A stretch of 64,000 nt of DNA from Ichthyophis bannanicus (Eukaryota > Chordata > Amphibia > Gymnophiona > Ichthyophiidae): NCBI GenBank assembly GCA_033557465.1, contig CM066033.1, positions 903,304,808 through 903,368,807 of the forward strand. Direction: 5' to 3'. The position numbers and the translations under genes are program-made. Below, one piece after another: positions 1 through 11,240 of the stretch. The notes beneath the pieces were generated by a model that was given only the letters and a program-made list of their open reading frames with translations, was not told where the DNA came from and ran no database searches. The first letter of the stretch is position 1; each line of letters begins with the position of its first letter.

Positions 1-540
1 GACCACCCTATTAGGGTAGAACCTAGTGTAAGGAGGCTCAGACACTAGGGCTTGCAGTTCACTAACGCGCCTAGCGGAGGTAAGGGCTACCAAGAAGAGA
101 GTTTTCCAAGAAAGGAAACGAAGAGGGCAGGTAGCCATAGGTTCAAAAGGCGGACAGGTAATCCGCTGCAAGACCACATTGAGATCCCAGTCCGGGGCTG
201 GGAGGCGCAAGGGAGGCTTAAGCAGGAGGCGGCCTCTGAGAAAACGCGCCACCAAGGGGTGTGCGGAAAGAGGCCTGCCGTCCACCGGCGAATGATGTGC
301 AGAGAGAGCACTGAGGTGGACTCTTACAGAGTTGGATTTGAGGCCGAGATTGGAAAGGTGAAGCAAGTATTGCAGAATCACCGATACCAAGCAGGAGAAG
401 GGGTTCTCAGATTGCCGAGAACACCACACAGAGAAGCGACGCCATTTAAGGGCGTAAGACGTCCGGTTGGACGGACGCCTAGAGGCCAGGACGACATCTT
501 CCACCTCCGGAGGGAGGAGCAGCGGAGCTAGGACTACCCT
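1..540 (-). CDS. DIRS tyrosine recombinase (YR), N-terminal and central part, truncated by window edge
   Basis: Tyrosine recombinases integrate the circular DIRS DNA intermediate. The frame read from 540 down to 1 has no stop. It shows the DIRS YR landmarks in order: an RTSYALKWRRF block near 450-480, YLLHLSNLGL near 340-370, RVHLSAL near 310, RPLSAHPLVARF near 240-285, APDWDL, PPFEPM, and LTSARRVSEL near 60-80. The last carries the expected first catalytic arginine. The C-terminal H-x-x-R and tyrosine boxes lie outside the window. No ATG occurs in this frame for at least 400 bp upstream, and it overlaps the end of the Pol frame in another phase. Frameshifting or a spliced or re-initiated message is therefore needed if it is expressed. 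Confidence 0.88.
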
Positions 541-2513
541 TTCAGCAACCAGGCCATCAGGTGAAGGGCCCGGAGGTTGGGGTGCAGGAGACTGCCTTGA
601 TCCTGAGTCAGGAGATCGGGCTGAAACCCCAGAGGAAGGGGAGTGTCCATTGCCAGTTGTAGCAGAAGTGGGAACCAGGGCTGTCTCGGCCACCTGGGCG
701 CTACCAGGATTACCGAGGCCCTGTCCCGGAGAACCTTGAAAAGCGTCCTGGACACAAGTGGCGTGGGAGGAAAGGCATACAGTAGACCCGTGGACCACGG
801 AATGAGGAAAACATCCGCCGCTACTCTGAGCAGGTGCAGGTGCCTGGAGCAGAACCTGGGAAGCTGCCGGTTCAGAGGACTGGCAAAAAGATCCATGGTG
901 GGGAGGCCCCACCGGAGGAAGATCCGCTGAACAACCAACGGGTCTAATCTCCACTCGTGTGGCTGCAGAATCCTGCTCAGTTTGTCGGCCAGGTAATTTT
1001 CCTGTCCGGGCAGGTAAACCGCTTTGAGCAGGATGCCATGGTCGACTGCCCAAGAGCACAGTCTCCGAGCCTCTTGACATAGGAGGAGGGAGCCGGTGCC
1101 CCCCTGTTTGTTGACATAGAACATGGCAACTTGATTGTCCGTCTGGACTAGTACAGACTGATGAGAGGTGAGGTGAGAGAAGGTCCGCAGAGCTAGGCGA
1201 ATCGCCCGGAGCTCCAGGAAGTTTATCTGCTGAGCAGCTTCCCAAGGGGTCCAAAGGCCTTGAGTACATGTCCCTTGGCAATGTGCTCCCCATCCCAGGA
1301 GAGAGGCATCTGTTGTCAGCACTTGGGAAGGTGGAGGAGACTGAAAAGTCATGCCGAGAAGCAGATTTGGCAGATGAAGCCACCATTGCAGAGAGGAGAC
1401 CAGGCGGTCGGAGATCCGTACTAAGTCCGCAAGGCTCCCTGTGGCTTGATGCCATTGAGTGCGAAGGCTCCACTGAGCAGGCCTCATATGTAGGCGAGCA
1501 TTCGGAGTGACATGGACTGTGGAAGCCATGTGGCCGAGCAGCCGCAGGAATTGCCTGGCCGAGACCAGGGAAGAGCTGTGAAACCTGGCCAGAGCTGCGA
1601 GCCGGTTGGCCCGTTCCAGAGGCAAGAAGGCACGAGCCTGCAGAGTGTCCAACCGTGCTCCTATGAATTCTAGATCCTGAGAGGGGAGCAAAGTGGACTT
1701 TGTGAAGTTTATGACAAACCCCAAGTGCTGAAGCAGAGCTACAGTGTGACGAGTGGCCTGAGTGACCTCCAGGGAAGACTGTGCCCGGATGAGCCAGTCA
1801 TCCAGGTAGGGAAAGACAAACAGGCCTTGAAGCCTCAGGAAGGCTGCCACCACCGCCAGGCATTTGGTGAACACCCTGGGAGCGGAGGACAGGCCAAAGG
1901 GCAGTACCCTGTACTGATAATATCTACGATTTGTTGTGGAAGGAAATCATTGTCTGTGGTCCGGATGGATAAGGATGTGAGTATAAGCATCCTTTAGATC
2001 CAATGAGCATAGCCAATCTCCCTGCTGGAGGTAGGGCAGCAGGATTCCAAGGGTAAGCATCTTGAACTTTTCCCTTTGCAGGAACTTGTTGAGGTTGCGC
2101 AAGTCTAGGATGGGTCTGAGGCCTCCTGTTCTTTTTGGTATCAGAAAGTATCTGGAATAAAAGCCGTGACCTCTCAGGTGGTGGGGCACCGGTTCCACAG
2201 CCTGTTCCTGAAGAAGACTTGCTAACTCCTGAAGGAGTAAGTCCCTGTGCAGAGGGGGTCTTGGAGGCTCCCCTGGAAAGTAGGAGGGAGGTACCTGGTG
2301 AAAATGCAAAAGGTAGCCCTCTTGAACTACCTGAAGCACCCAGGTATCTGATGTTACGGCTGACAACCTGTGGGCAAAGTGGGCCAGCCGGCCTCCCGTG
2401 CTGAGAGAAGTCAGCGGGGGGGAAGAGGCTATGCTTACGGAGTCAAAAAACCCCACCCTGCTGAGCAGGGGCCTGTGTAGTGGGCTTGGGGGCCTTCTGA
2501 CTACGGGACCCAT
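534..2513 (-). pseudogene. DIRS-1 Pol: reverse transcriptase, RNase H, methyltransferase-like region
   Basis: The RT part (about 2,360-1,780) shows SLDLKDAY (motif A), PFGLSSAPRVF (motif B) and PYLDDWL (motif C). RNase H follows with VLTTDASLLGWG, NFLELRAI, VQTDNQVA and YLADKLSR, giving the expected acidic residues. The C-terminal part, with PTMDLFASPLNR, YAFPP and LVAPRWP, matches the region usually called the Dam-like methyltransferase domain of DIRS Pol. The frame runs from 2,513 to 534 with a single in-frame TGA at 1,947-1,949, beside a short extra stretch before YYQYRVLPF. Apart from that stop it looks complete. The start overlaps the end of Gag by about 70 bp. Confidence 0.93.
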
Positions 2514-4321
2514 TACCCTGTCCCTTAGCCTGCTGACCCTGATGGGGAGCTGCTGAGGCTTGATATTGTGGGTGGTGTTGTTTATAGGCAGACACCTTCC
2601 TCGGGTAAAAGGGCTTTTTCCCCGAGCCCTTCCTCTTCTGTGAAGGGGCAGAGGTCTTTCTGGACAGGCGAGTCCTGGTTAGAGTCTCGGTCTCGAGTTG
2701 CGCAGCCTTTTCAGCCATGGGCTTGCCAAAGAGGTTTTCACCTCTGCAGGGGACATCGACCAACTTGTCCTGCACCCATGGCTCGAGGTCGGATGACTGA
2801 AGCCAAGCCTGCCGGCGGGCACCGATGCCTGCCCCGGCTACTCGAGCCGATGCTTCGAAGCCATCGTAGGCTGCTTGAGAAATAAATTTCGAGCACTCTG
2901 GAATACCAGTGGACAAGGCCTGGAACCTCTGCAAAGGTTCCTCGGAGAGACCAGCAGAGAACCCGGCAATTTCCTTTGCCAGGTCTCGGAGATACATGCC
3001 CATGTAGAGCTGCTATGTCTGGACTCGACAAGCAAGCATAGAGCCATGGAAGCACTTCCTACCGAGGGCATCCAGGTTCCGGGCCTCCTTCCCCGGAGGC
3101 ACCGAGGAGTGCATCTTTTGACTCTTGAGTCGATGCATGGCCGATTCCACCACCATGGAATGGTGCAATAGTTGTGCCTTCTGGAACCCGGGGCTCTTGC
3201 GGACTCGATACATGGAATCGACCCGCTTGCTTAACACCGGCGTCGATGCCGGGCTCTCCCCCATGCGGAAGAGAAGTCTTTCCAGCATCGGAGGAACCGG
3301 TACAGTAAAGGCCTCCTTCGGGGGAGTGTCATACTGGAGGGCCTTGAGCTCTTCGGCTCGAGGCTCCTCCTCGGGATCCGCGGGGAAGGCCAAAACCTTG
3401 GCCATATCCCTCACGAAGTCCGAGAACCGGGTATCCTCCGGGGGGACCGTCTCCAAGGCGCAGACTCGGGCGAGTCGGAGGGGACGCACCGAGTCTGAAA
3501 AGAACCGGGTGACTTGTCCTCCGTGTCCCAGCCCGACTCCTCCGAGGAGGAATCGAGCGGCTCCGTGCGGGCGGCCGCAGAGGACCGCCGCCCCGACGTC
3601 GACATACTCGGTCCCGAACGGGAGGCCGAGGGAGACCGTGGCCGAGGATCGACTCGAGCCCGCATGGACTCGAGGATCGGCCTGGCCTCAGGGGTCGACT
3701 TGGACGTCGACGTCCCGGTGGTCGGGGCAGATGCACCGGCGAGGCCAGCGATCAATACCCGCTGCTGGTCCATGAAGGCAGCGAAACTGCTCTCCAAGGC
3801 AGTCAGCCTGAGTCCAAGCTCAGGAGACCCAGCAGCCCCCGACTCGGGCCCCGACGGCGGCTCGTCCACGAGGACTACAGTACTCACGTGTCCAGGAGAC
3901 TCCACTTCGAGATGAGGATGCTTCGAAGGCCTCTCCGACTCCGAGGACCCGGGGCGGCTATCGGGGCTATGCGACCTGGCCCTCGAGGAACCAGGAGTGT
4001 CCTCCGACGCCGCCCTCGCGGGTTTCTTCTTCCGACGATGTTCCAGGGCGGGAGACCCCCGCTCAGAAGGAGCTCCGACGACGCTCGGGGCCGGAGTCAC
4101 GAGACGTCAAAGCCTCTGACGAGGTCCGGGCCCGGCCGGACGCGGAGTCAGAGAAGATTCGCTCCTTTTGAGACTGCCGACTCCTCAATGCCTTCGAGGA
4201 CATTTTGGTACACGGACCACAAATCATTGGGTCCGAGACAGCGGAGGCAGCAGTCGTGTGTGTCGGTAAGAGACATAAGCCTCGTACACCGATCACACTT
4301 TTTAAACCCGCTGGCAGCCAT
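2443..4321 (-). pseudogene. DIRS-1 Gag-like protein, frameshifted
   Basis: The start at 4,321 gives MAASGFKKCDRC, the first half of a C-x2-C...C-x2-C zinc ribbon (CDRC and CLRC), which also begins Gag of family A here. A frame change follows near 4,150. An S/P/R-rich linker runs 4,100-3,411, and another change leads into 3,489-3,013 with a VESAMHRLKSQKMHSS block. An in-frame TAG at 3,013-3,015 separates the last part (3,003-2,443), which carries GARRQAWLQSSDLEPW, PCRGENLFGKPM and a basic, glutamine-rich tail. These blocks recur in family-A gag at 27, 32, 50 and 60 kb. Nucleic-acid packaging is the presumed role; the frame is broken at three places or more. Confidence 0.85.
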
Positions 4322-4499
4322 CGGGGGAAAAAGGGCCCCTGCGAGGTCAAAAGACTGGGCTGCCAGAGAAAAAGAAAAAAGTGGCGGGGAACGCCAGTCA
4401 CGAAGGACAAAAACCGAAAAATAGTGAACAGACTCGACACCGGAGTATCGAGGCCGGGCGGGAAAAGGACACGGCGTCGAACCGAGAAAAGAGAATGAA

Positions 4500-4721
4500 A
4501 AAATCAACTTTTTCAGCGGTGATCACAAACTACGTCTGTAGGGCTCCGCGGAAAAAAGAAGACTGAGCAAGATGGCACCCTTGGGCGGGAAGGGGACCGC
4601 GCATGCGCGCTGCAATTCCCAAAGGCTTTCTTCGAAAGCTGGGGAAATTGCTCCGCGAGGGCTCCGTCGGCGCCGACGTCACCCATCAGTGAGGACTGAC
4701 TTCCTGCTTGGTCCTGGAGAA
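4500..4721 (-). repeat. DIRS-1 5' untranslated region and terminal repeat
   Basis: The segment has a GC-rich gtcggcgccgacgtcaccca block near 4,667-4,686 and ends in cttcctgcttggtcctggaga. This parallels the right ends of family A. On the minus strand the terminus reads tgtttctccag followed by gaccaagcagg, an acceptor-like sequence. The partner ITR is outside the window, so the assignment rests on similarity of layout and on the break it makes in DIRS-2. Confidence 0.75.
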
Positions 4722-6692
4722 ACATAGTATTGACCACCGCCGCGGACAAACCGTTGCCTTTCAAGAGCCAAGCCGTAAGCAAGAAGCGATCCACCTGCGG
4801 CATGAGAATCGTACCCTGGTACAAGTTCATCTGACACGGCAACCGGTAAGGATGATCGACCAGCAAGCGCACAAGATCCGCATACCACGCTCGCCTCGGC
4901 CAATCTGGGGCAATAAGAATCACCGTCCCTGGATGACAAGCGATTCTGCGCACAACTCGCCCTACCATCGGCCACGGAGGAAACACATAGAGAAGCTCCC
5001 CCTTTGGCCAGGGCTGAACCAAGCCGTCCAGGCCCTCGGACATGCGCTCCCTGGTTCTGCTGAAAAAACGAAACGCCTTGGCATTTTCGAAGGTGGCCAT
5101 CAAATCCATAACCGGCTGACCCCAGCGCGTCATTATGTCGTGAAAGATGGCGTTGTTTAGCCGCCATTCCCCGGGATCCAATAGCCGACGACTGAGAAAA
5201 TCCGCCTGCACATTGTCTTTTCCTGCTACATGCGCCGCTGACAGAGCGAGAAGATGCTCCTCTGCCCACGTCAGGAGCACCAGGCTCTCCTTTAACAAGA
5301 CAGCACTGTCCGTGCCCCCCTGACGATTGATATAGGACACGGTGACCGCATTGTCTGAGAAAACACGAACTGCCTTGATGCATACCAGCGCCTCGAACCG
5401 CTGCAATGCGAGCACCACTGCTCGCATCTCCAGCTGATTGATGGACCACCGAGATATCTCCTCCGTCCAGCGGCCCTGTGCCACTTGAGACATACAATGC
5501 GCCCCCCAGCTGGAGAGGCTGGCATCTGTGGTGACCAACACCCAATCCGGCATGGCTAACGGCATCCCCGCTCTCAGATGCGTGGGATTGCTCCACCACC
5601 CCAGACTGCTGGCCACTTCTACCGGACAAACCAACCGCCAGCTGAGAGGATGGCGTTGCGGAGACCACCGGGATAGTAACGAGTGCTGAAGTGGACGCAT
5701 ATGGGCCTGGGCCCTGGCCCAGTGCACCAACTCTAAGGTCGCCGCCATTGAGCCCAGGAGCTGCAAATATCTCCAGGCCGTTGGAGCCTTGAAGCGCAAG
5801 AAAGCGGACACCTGACGCAAGAGCTTTTGAATTCTGATCTCCGGCAGAAAAACTGCCCCCGGGCCGTGTCGAACAACGCCCCTAAATATACCAGGGACTG
5901 CACCGGTGCCAACTGACTTTTGGTGTGATTGACCACCCATCCTAAACTCTCCAGAAAAGCCACCACCCTTGCGGTGGCCGCCTGCGACTCCGGAATAGAA
6001 CGCGCCCTGATAAGCCAGTCGTCCAGATAAGGATGCACGAGAATACCTTCTTTCCGTAACACCGCCGCCACCACTACCACCATCACCTTTGTGAACGTGC
6101 GAGGCGCCGTGGCTAACTCGAAGGGCAAAGCCTGAAACTGAAAATGGCCCATGGGCACCGCAAAACGCAAGAACTTTTGATGGTGGGGTTTGATGGGAAT
6201 ATGCAGGTAAGTGTCCATCAGATCTATGGACGAAAGCACCTCTCCCGATCTCACCGACCGGATGACCGACTGAAGCGTTTCCATCCAAAAATGCGGCACC
6301 CTTAAACAGCGGTTCACATGCTTGAGATCGAGAATAGGCCGAAAAGACCCCTCTTTCTTGGGAACCACAAAATAAATGGAGTATCGACCGAAACCGCACT
6401 GGTCTGGAGTAACCGGGACGACTGCCTGAATTTGTAGTAACTGCTGAAGCGTCTGCTCCACTGCCGCAGCTTTTGCAGCCACTCTGCACGGCGACCTCAC
6501 GAACGCTCCCGGCAGAGATTGCTCAAACTCCAAGGAATAGCCGTCCCGAATATGTCCAGCACCCAGCGGTCTGTGGTAATGGCGGTCCAGGCGGAGAGAA
6601 AAAAAACGCAACAGACCTCCGATTTTCGCCTCCGCCTGGACCTCCCTCGTTTCATTGAGGCTTCTTAGGGGTGCTGGACTGTGATCTGGCAA
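4722..6692 (-). pseudogene. DIRS-2 Pol: RT, RNase H, methyltransferase-like
   Basis: From 6,692 the frame gives FVVPKKEGSFRPILDL, SIDLMDTYLHIPI (motif A), ALPFELATAPRTF (motif B, with E where G is usual) and VHPYLDDWLI (motif C). The frame changes near 5,850-5,862, around a short C run. The other frame then continues with the RNase H blocks VTTDASLSSWGAH, INQLEMRAV, VFSDNAVTVSYINRQ and VQADFLSR, followed by PVMDLMATFENAKAF and YVFPPWP of the methyltransferase-like part. One small indel is the main break. Residues past about 4,722 in the same frame belong to DIRS-1 and are a junction artefact. Confidence 0.92.
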
Positions 6693-6772
6693 ATCCCCGA
6701 GCGCCTTGAAAGGACTGGCCCCTAGGGAGAAACCGCCCCCTCTGATACGGGGAAAACCGAGGTCCCCTGAAC

Positions 6773-8076
6773 CTACGAAACTCTCTGCTTCGGCCCTTTC
6801 GGACGGTCCTCTGGAAGGTGGCCGCCTTTGGAGTCCCTCAAATCCTTCACAATCTTCTCCAATGCTTTACCAAAGAGGAGCTTCCCCTTATAAGGTAGTC
6901 TACTCAGCTGAGACTTAGAAGATGCGTCTGCCGCCCAATTCCTCAGCCAGAGGAATCTACGAGCAGCCACTACTGATGCCATGGACTTAGCGGACATCCG
7001 AATCAAATGATAGAAGGCGTCGGCGAGATAAGCCGCCGCCGACTCTAACTTCGCTCCTTCTGGCGCCGAAGCCCCTTCCAAAGCCGGACTAGCCTCCGCT
7101 TGCAGCCACCTAATGGACGCCCTGGAAACATAAGCTCCACAGATAGAAGATTGTAAAGCCAGGGCAGTAGTATCAAATGCTTGCTTCAGAATGGACTCCA
7201 ACTTTCTATCCTGCAGGTCCTTAAGAGCCGTTGCACCCTCTACAGGGATAGTGGTTTTCTTAGTAACTGCTGACACTAAGGCATCCACTTTTGGCATACG
7301 CAATAACTCTTTTTTTTCCTGAGGAACCGGATACAAGCAGCCTAGCACCCTGGCCCCTCTCAAGGAAGCTTCAGGGAATTCCCACTCTGATTCAATCATC
7401 TGCTTAATGACCCTATGGACCGGGAAACACCGTTGTTCAGCGTGAAAACCCTGCAATAAGGGATCCTCCAATGGCTCAGCCTGAGCGGCCGGCAAGGCAA
7501 TATTCAAGGCTGCTAAAGAATGGACAATCAGCGCTCCTACCTCCTCTTTCCTAAACACTGAAAAGATTAGGATCCTCCCCAGAAGTTAACTCTCCTTCCT
7601 CGAGGTCCTCTGGCCACAAATTCAACCCAGACTCTGAGAGAATCTCTCCCTCCTCTGGACCAAGAACTTCTAGCTTCTGCTGTTCCAGACCACCATCTGC
7701 CACAACCCCTGCCTTGGAAGAACCCTCCCCGGGATCCCCTGGAGAGGCTGCAAGAGTGGGCATCGCTGGCAGAGAAGAACCTACGTCCCTGCCCTGCCCC
7801 GCCCCGCCCCGCCCCAACTTCAGGCAGTACGCCTTATGCAAGGAAAGGATAAAGTCTGCAGAAAAAAAGACTTTTAAAAGCCTCCGGATCCTCTGGCAAC
7901 CGCACAGGATCCTCCCCTAACACCGGAGCAGAGTGCTTTGTTTTAACTTTCTTTTTGGCAGACTTGTGTGGCAGCGTGGGAGAAATGGCAGCCTGCTTTA
8001 AAATGGCTGCCGTTCCCGCCTTTTCAAGAACCACCTGAGGCTTTCCTGTACCCGGAGCTCCCGAAGACTCCTCCAT
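6773..8076 (-). pseudogene. DIRS-2 Gag-like protein, two frameshifts
   Basis: The start at 8,076 gives MEESSGAPGTGKPQ. The reading continues through three frames (8,076-7,834, about 7,841-7,551 and 7,558-6,773), so two small indels are present. The last part contains LRNWAADASSKSQL and RLPYKGKLLFGKAL, the counterpart of the ENLFGK block in DIRS-1 Gag, and a basic tail. The middle part is acidic (GPEEGEILSESG). Position directly upstream of Pol on the same strand supports a Gag role. I see no zinc-ribbon motif here, unlike DIRS-1. Confidence 0.8.
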
Positions 8077-8599
8077 CGCGGCAGCCTAGGGCCCTGACTT
8101 GAGAAAACACACTGGCAGCCTAAACCGCCATGAAAAACGGAACCCAATCGCCGCTTGCCAAAACGGAAGCACCGTGGCAGCTGACAGTCCCGCTGACCAC
8201 TGCCTTCTGACAAAAAGAAAACACACGCACCTGAGATACAGCACCTTTCTCCTCCAACATCTCCAAACCTCTGCTCGCGGCCAAGGAGAACAGGAGTCTG
8301 CAAGCAGAATACTGGACTCTGGGGCTCCCAGAAACGTGTTCTGCTATCGGGAAGGGGAGCGGTCAACGAGGCAGGCTCTGCCTCCACGGCTGCAGAAGCA
8401 ACTGTCCCCCTTCAAGCAGACAAGGAAGCAAGGAGTTGAAACCTTGCTCCTTATCTCTTGGTTTGGGGTTTTTTTTTTTGTGTTAAACTTTACTCCAAAA
8501 ATCGAAAGACCCTTCAAAACTCCTAAAAATCAACCCAGCTAGGGCTAGCAAGGAGACAAACAAGTAAAATCTGATTTCCTCTCTTGGAGCCTGTCAGCA

Positions 8600-8709
8600 A
8601 GATGTCCTTCAGCTGCTGAGGACTGAAAAGACTGGCTCTCTGACACTAGGGGGAGCAAAGTGAGCTGTCAGCAAAGTTTTGGTATTTTCAGTCCTCAGTT
8701 GCTGAAGGA
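8600..8709. repeat. Hairpin in the 5' terminal region of DIRS-2
   Basis: cttcagctgctgaggactga near 8,610 pairs with its near-exact reverse complement tcagtcctcagttgctgaag near 8,690, with about 60 bp between. It lies in the noncoding leader of DIRS-2 and may be a remnant of its ITR. The exact element end is not resolved. Confidence 0.7.
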
Positions 8710-10769
8710 GGTTGACTACCCTACTGTTCCTGGACTGGCCTTGAGAGATGAAAAGGAATATAGCTTTCTTCAGGAAACCCTTCCCCCATCAAGATGCTAT
8801 TTTTCAAAACAAGCAAGGCTAACATTAAAAAGCAACTCAGAAAACAAACTCAAGAACTGAAAACATAATCCCACTACCTATTTTACAAGAACAATACTTT
8901 TATCTACTAGGTCTGTGTTTATCTTTTAAGCTACTGTATTTCCAGGCACTTCAGTCAGAAGATTATCTTTTTGTTCCTGTCTCAGCTCTTGTAAAAGCAA
9001 GGTGAGAAGGGCTAGTTTGCAAAAGGAAAGACATGTGAGGTACAATATTGTACATTTCATTTTTTTCCTTTAAAAGAAATCACATAAGTAAAACCAACCC
9101 TAGTCCATGAAATAAGAGAATTAGTTGTTTCCTAGCCCTCTGTGCAATCATGTCTCCAGAGATGGGAGGAGAAGGGGGGACAAAAAGTATGCAGTAGATT
9201 CCAAGAACCTTGCAGCCTGTCCCCCAAGGAGGAGTCTGTGTTGAGTGCCCTCTTCACCACTCCGCAGTAGCAGCTCAACTCCCCTGCTGTTAAGCTTGGT
9301 CCCCTTCCTCAGATATCTTTATTCTTAAAGTAAAGTCCTGTGAGGTTTAATGGCTAAGCTGTATACTGGCCTTTTTATGTGATGTGGAAGCCTTTCCTGT
9401 CCTTTGGTATCTCTTTATGGACTCTCTTCAGTTTTCACATCCTCTTGCCTGTGGGGCTCTTTTGTGTTTTATGATGCAGCCCCCAACTGCACTGTCCATG
9501 AGGCTGATGACAGTCAGTGACAACCTTTTGTTAAATTACTTTTGTAATATGTGTGTCTCATGGAAAGGGGCAGAGCTGGTGCGACACTTGTTAAAATGTG
9601 GGTAGCACACTGTAGCATTAGACAGCTGAGATGGAGTACTTTCACCCCAACCCCAAGAAAAGAACAGATAGGGGGGACATGAGGAGGAGTGGAGATGTGT
9701 AAGCTTCCATCATCCTTGCCTTCTCCTATTCACCTACACCTGTCAAGACATTTGTGTTGCAACCTTGGCTAGTAACAAGTGAGAGTTGGAAGTTCACTCT
9801 CTCTGCTAAAATACATATTTTCAGTAACCTGATTCAGCTGAGAATCCTAATTTTTAATTTTGGTAAGTTTGCTGTGTCTGCCCACAGTGGGTTAGAAGAG
9901 TATGACCACTCATGCTCATCAGTTGCCTACTGGGTGGAGTTTGCATGTTTGTACAGTCACACATGCAAGAGTAACACTTTTGCCACCAGCCACAGGCAAT
10001 GTGGTCAAGGAAGTGATGTTAGAAACTGAATGTTGTAAAAGCAGATGGGTTAAATGGCAATATGATGTAAAATAATAAATATATAGATAAAATAACTTAA
10101 ACAAATCACTCTTTATATGGACCAATTTTCTGTGTCTCTCCAGAGCACAAGGCAAGAGGCTATTGCCTGGCCAGGATTCAGAATGCAGCAATAGAGCACA
10201 GGAGATTGCTGGTATCTTGGCAATGGTGAGGAAGGTGGGTCAGTTGCTCCTTTCTCTGGAAAGGTCCCTTGAGGAGATTCATTCATTGTGGTATATAGGG
10301 TACTCTGCAGAATCTGAGCACCCTAATAGTCCATGCTGCTTTCATCACTCTCATACCTGTCCGAGGGGGCATCTGTTCCAAAAAACCTGTCTCCAAAGTT
10401 ACCTAAAAAGAAATCATCAACTCAGCATACGTGTATCCATGCTCATTACGTCTACTACCCACCAACTGCCACTACCCCTAATTCATGGTGTTGTCCTCTG
10501 CAGTGGTCTTCAGCAATCACCTAACTTCTATTCATAGTTGACTGAGCTTTTTAACTAGCAGGTCCTCCCAACAGCAAATCAACAGACAGCATGGAAAACA
10601 GGCACACACAAACAAATCAGCTCATCTGTCACTGCTGCTGTGCCAGTGAGTGCAGTTATTTCATATATTTACTTATTTATTTCATTTAACAGGGTTTTTT
10701 TATACCACTTTATCAGTTCAGTCAAAGCAATTTAATGTACATTACCAATTTAAGTTACAATATAAACAG

Positions 10770-10906
10770 GGTCATTGATAACTTAGATTCTTCTGAGGCA
10801 ATGGAGAGTTAAGTGACTTGCCCAAGGCCACAAGGAGTGCTAGTAGGAATCAAACCCTGGTCTCTTGGTTTCCAAGCCAGTGCTGTAACCATTAGGTTAC
10901 TCCTCA
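10770..10906 (+). repeat. MIR/L2-tail-like SINE relic
   Basis: The text runs gagttaagtgacttgcccaa, then ggccacaaggagtgctag, a degenerate reversed B-box aatcaaacc, and ends taggttactcctc. This order is typical of MIR or L2-tail repeats of vertebrates. A related copy lies at 47,345-47,452. The family name is from memory of the motif order. Confidence 0.6.
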
Positions 10907-11196
10907 TCTTGCTACAGGGCAAAGGTATAGTATACCTGCCCAAAGCAGGGTGCAGCTGCATACCAAGGTGGCAGCAAATGTCAAGTCTGTCTCATCAGAA
11001 GGAGGCTTGGTGCTCTAGTCTCCAGCACAGCAAGCCTATTTCAAAAGATAATACAAATGCGCTCAACTAAATAATACTAACATGAACCTTTCGTGCTAAG
11101 AATTTCTGTACACTGACCTGCCATGCCCTCAACCCCACCCCAGGTGCTGGCAAATGTTTACACACAAAATAGAAAAATGCTGCCACTCACAAAACA

Positions 11197-11240
11197 CAAC
11201 TATATTTATATATATATACACACACACATACATATATATT
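11197..11240. repeat. TA/CA microsatellite
   Basis: An alternating tatatatatatacacacacacatacatatata tract. No associated gene or element is visible. Confidence 0.9.

Larger units (their letters stand above)
1..4721 (-). mobile_element. DIRS-1: DIRS-type retrotransposon, left part outside window
   Basis: On the minus strand the order is terminal repeat, Gag, RT/RNase H/methyltransferase-like Pol, then tyrosine recombinase, which is the canonical DIRS order. The right end at 4,675-4,721 has the same layout as the family-A ends further right (a gacgt-acccat-like block, then cctgctt, then ggtcctggaga). It interrupts the Pol frame of DIRS-2, so DIRS-1 is the younger insertion. The recombinase runs off the left edge, so the 3' ITR and ICR are not visible. 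Each coding module carries only a few breaks, which suggests moderate age. Confidence 0.9.
4722..8730 (-). mobile_element. DIRS-2: older DIRS retrotransposon interrupted by DIRS-1
   Basis: Minus-strand order is a 5' terminal region with a hairpin (~8,600-8,709), Gag (8,076-6,773), then RT/RNase H/methyltransferase-like Pol (6,692-4,722). Pol reads to LTAWLLKGN, the same endpoint as in DIRS-1, and then meets the end of DIRS-1. Its recombinase should therefore lie beyond the left edge. The proteins differ clearly from DIRS-1, so this is another family. The right boundary is approximate because no partner ITR is visible. Confidence 0.85.

Noticed and set aside
3411..4100. Serine/proline/arginine-rich frame as a host SR-type protein
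   Set aside because: It is flanked by DIRS Gag blocks in the right order and is the Gag linker of DIRS-1.
4513..4720. C-terminal extension of the DIRS-2 Pol frame
   Set aside because: This part is read-through into the terminal repeat of DIRS-1, not part of Pol.
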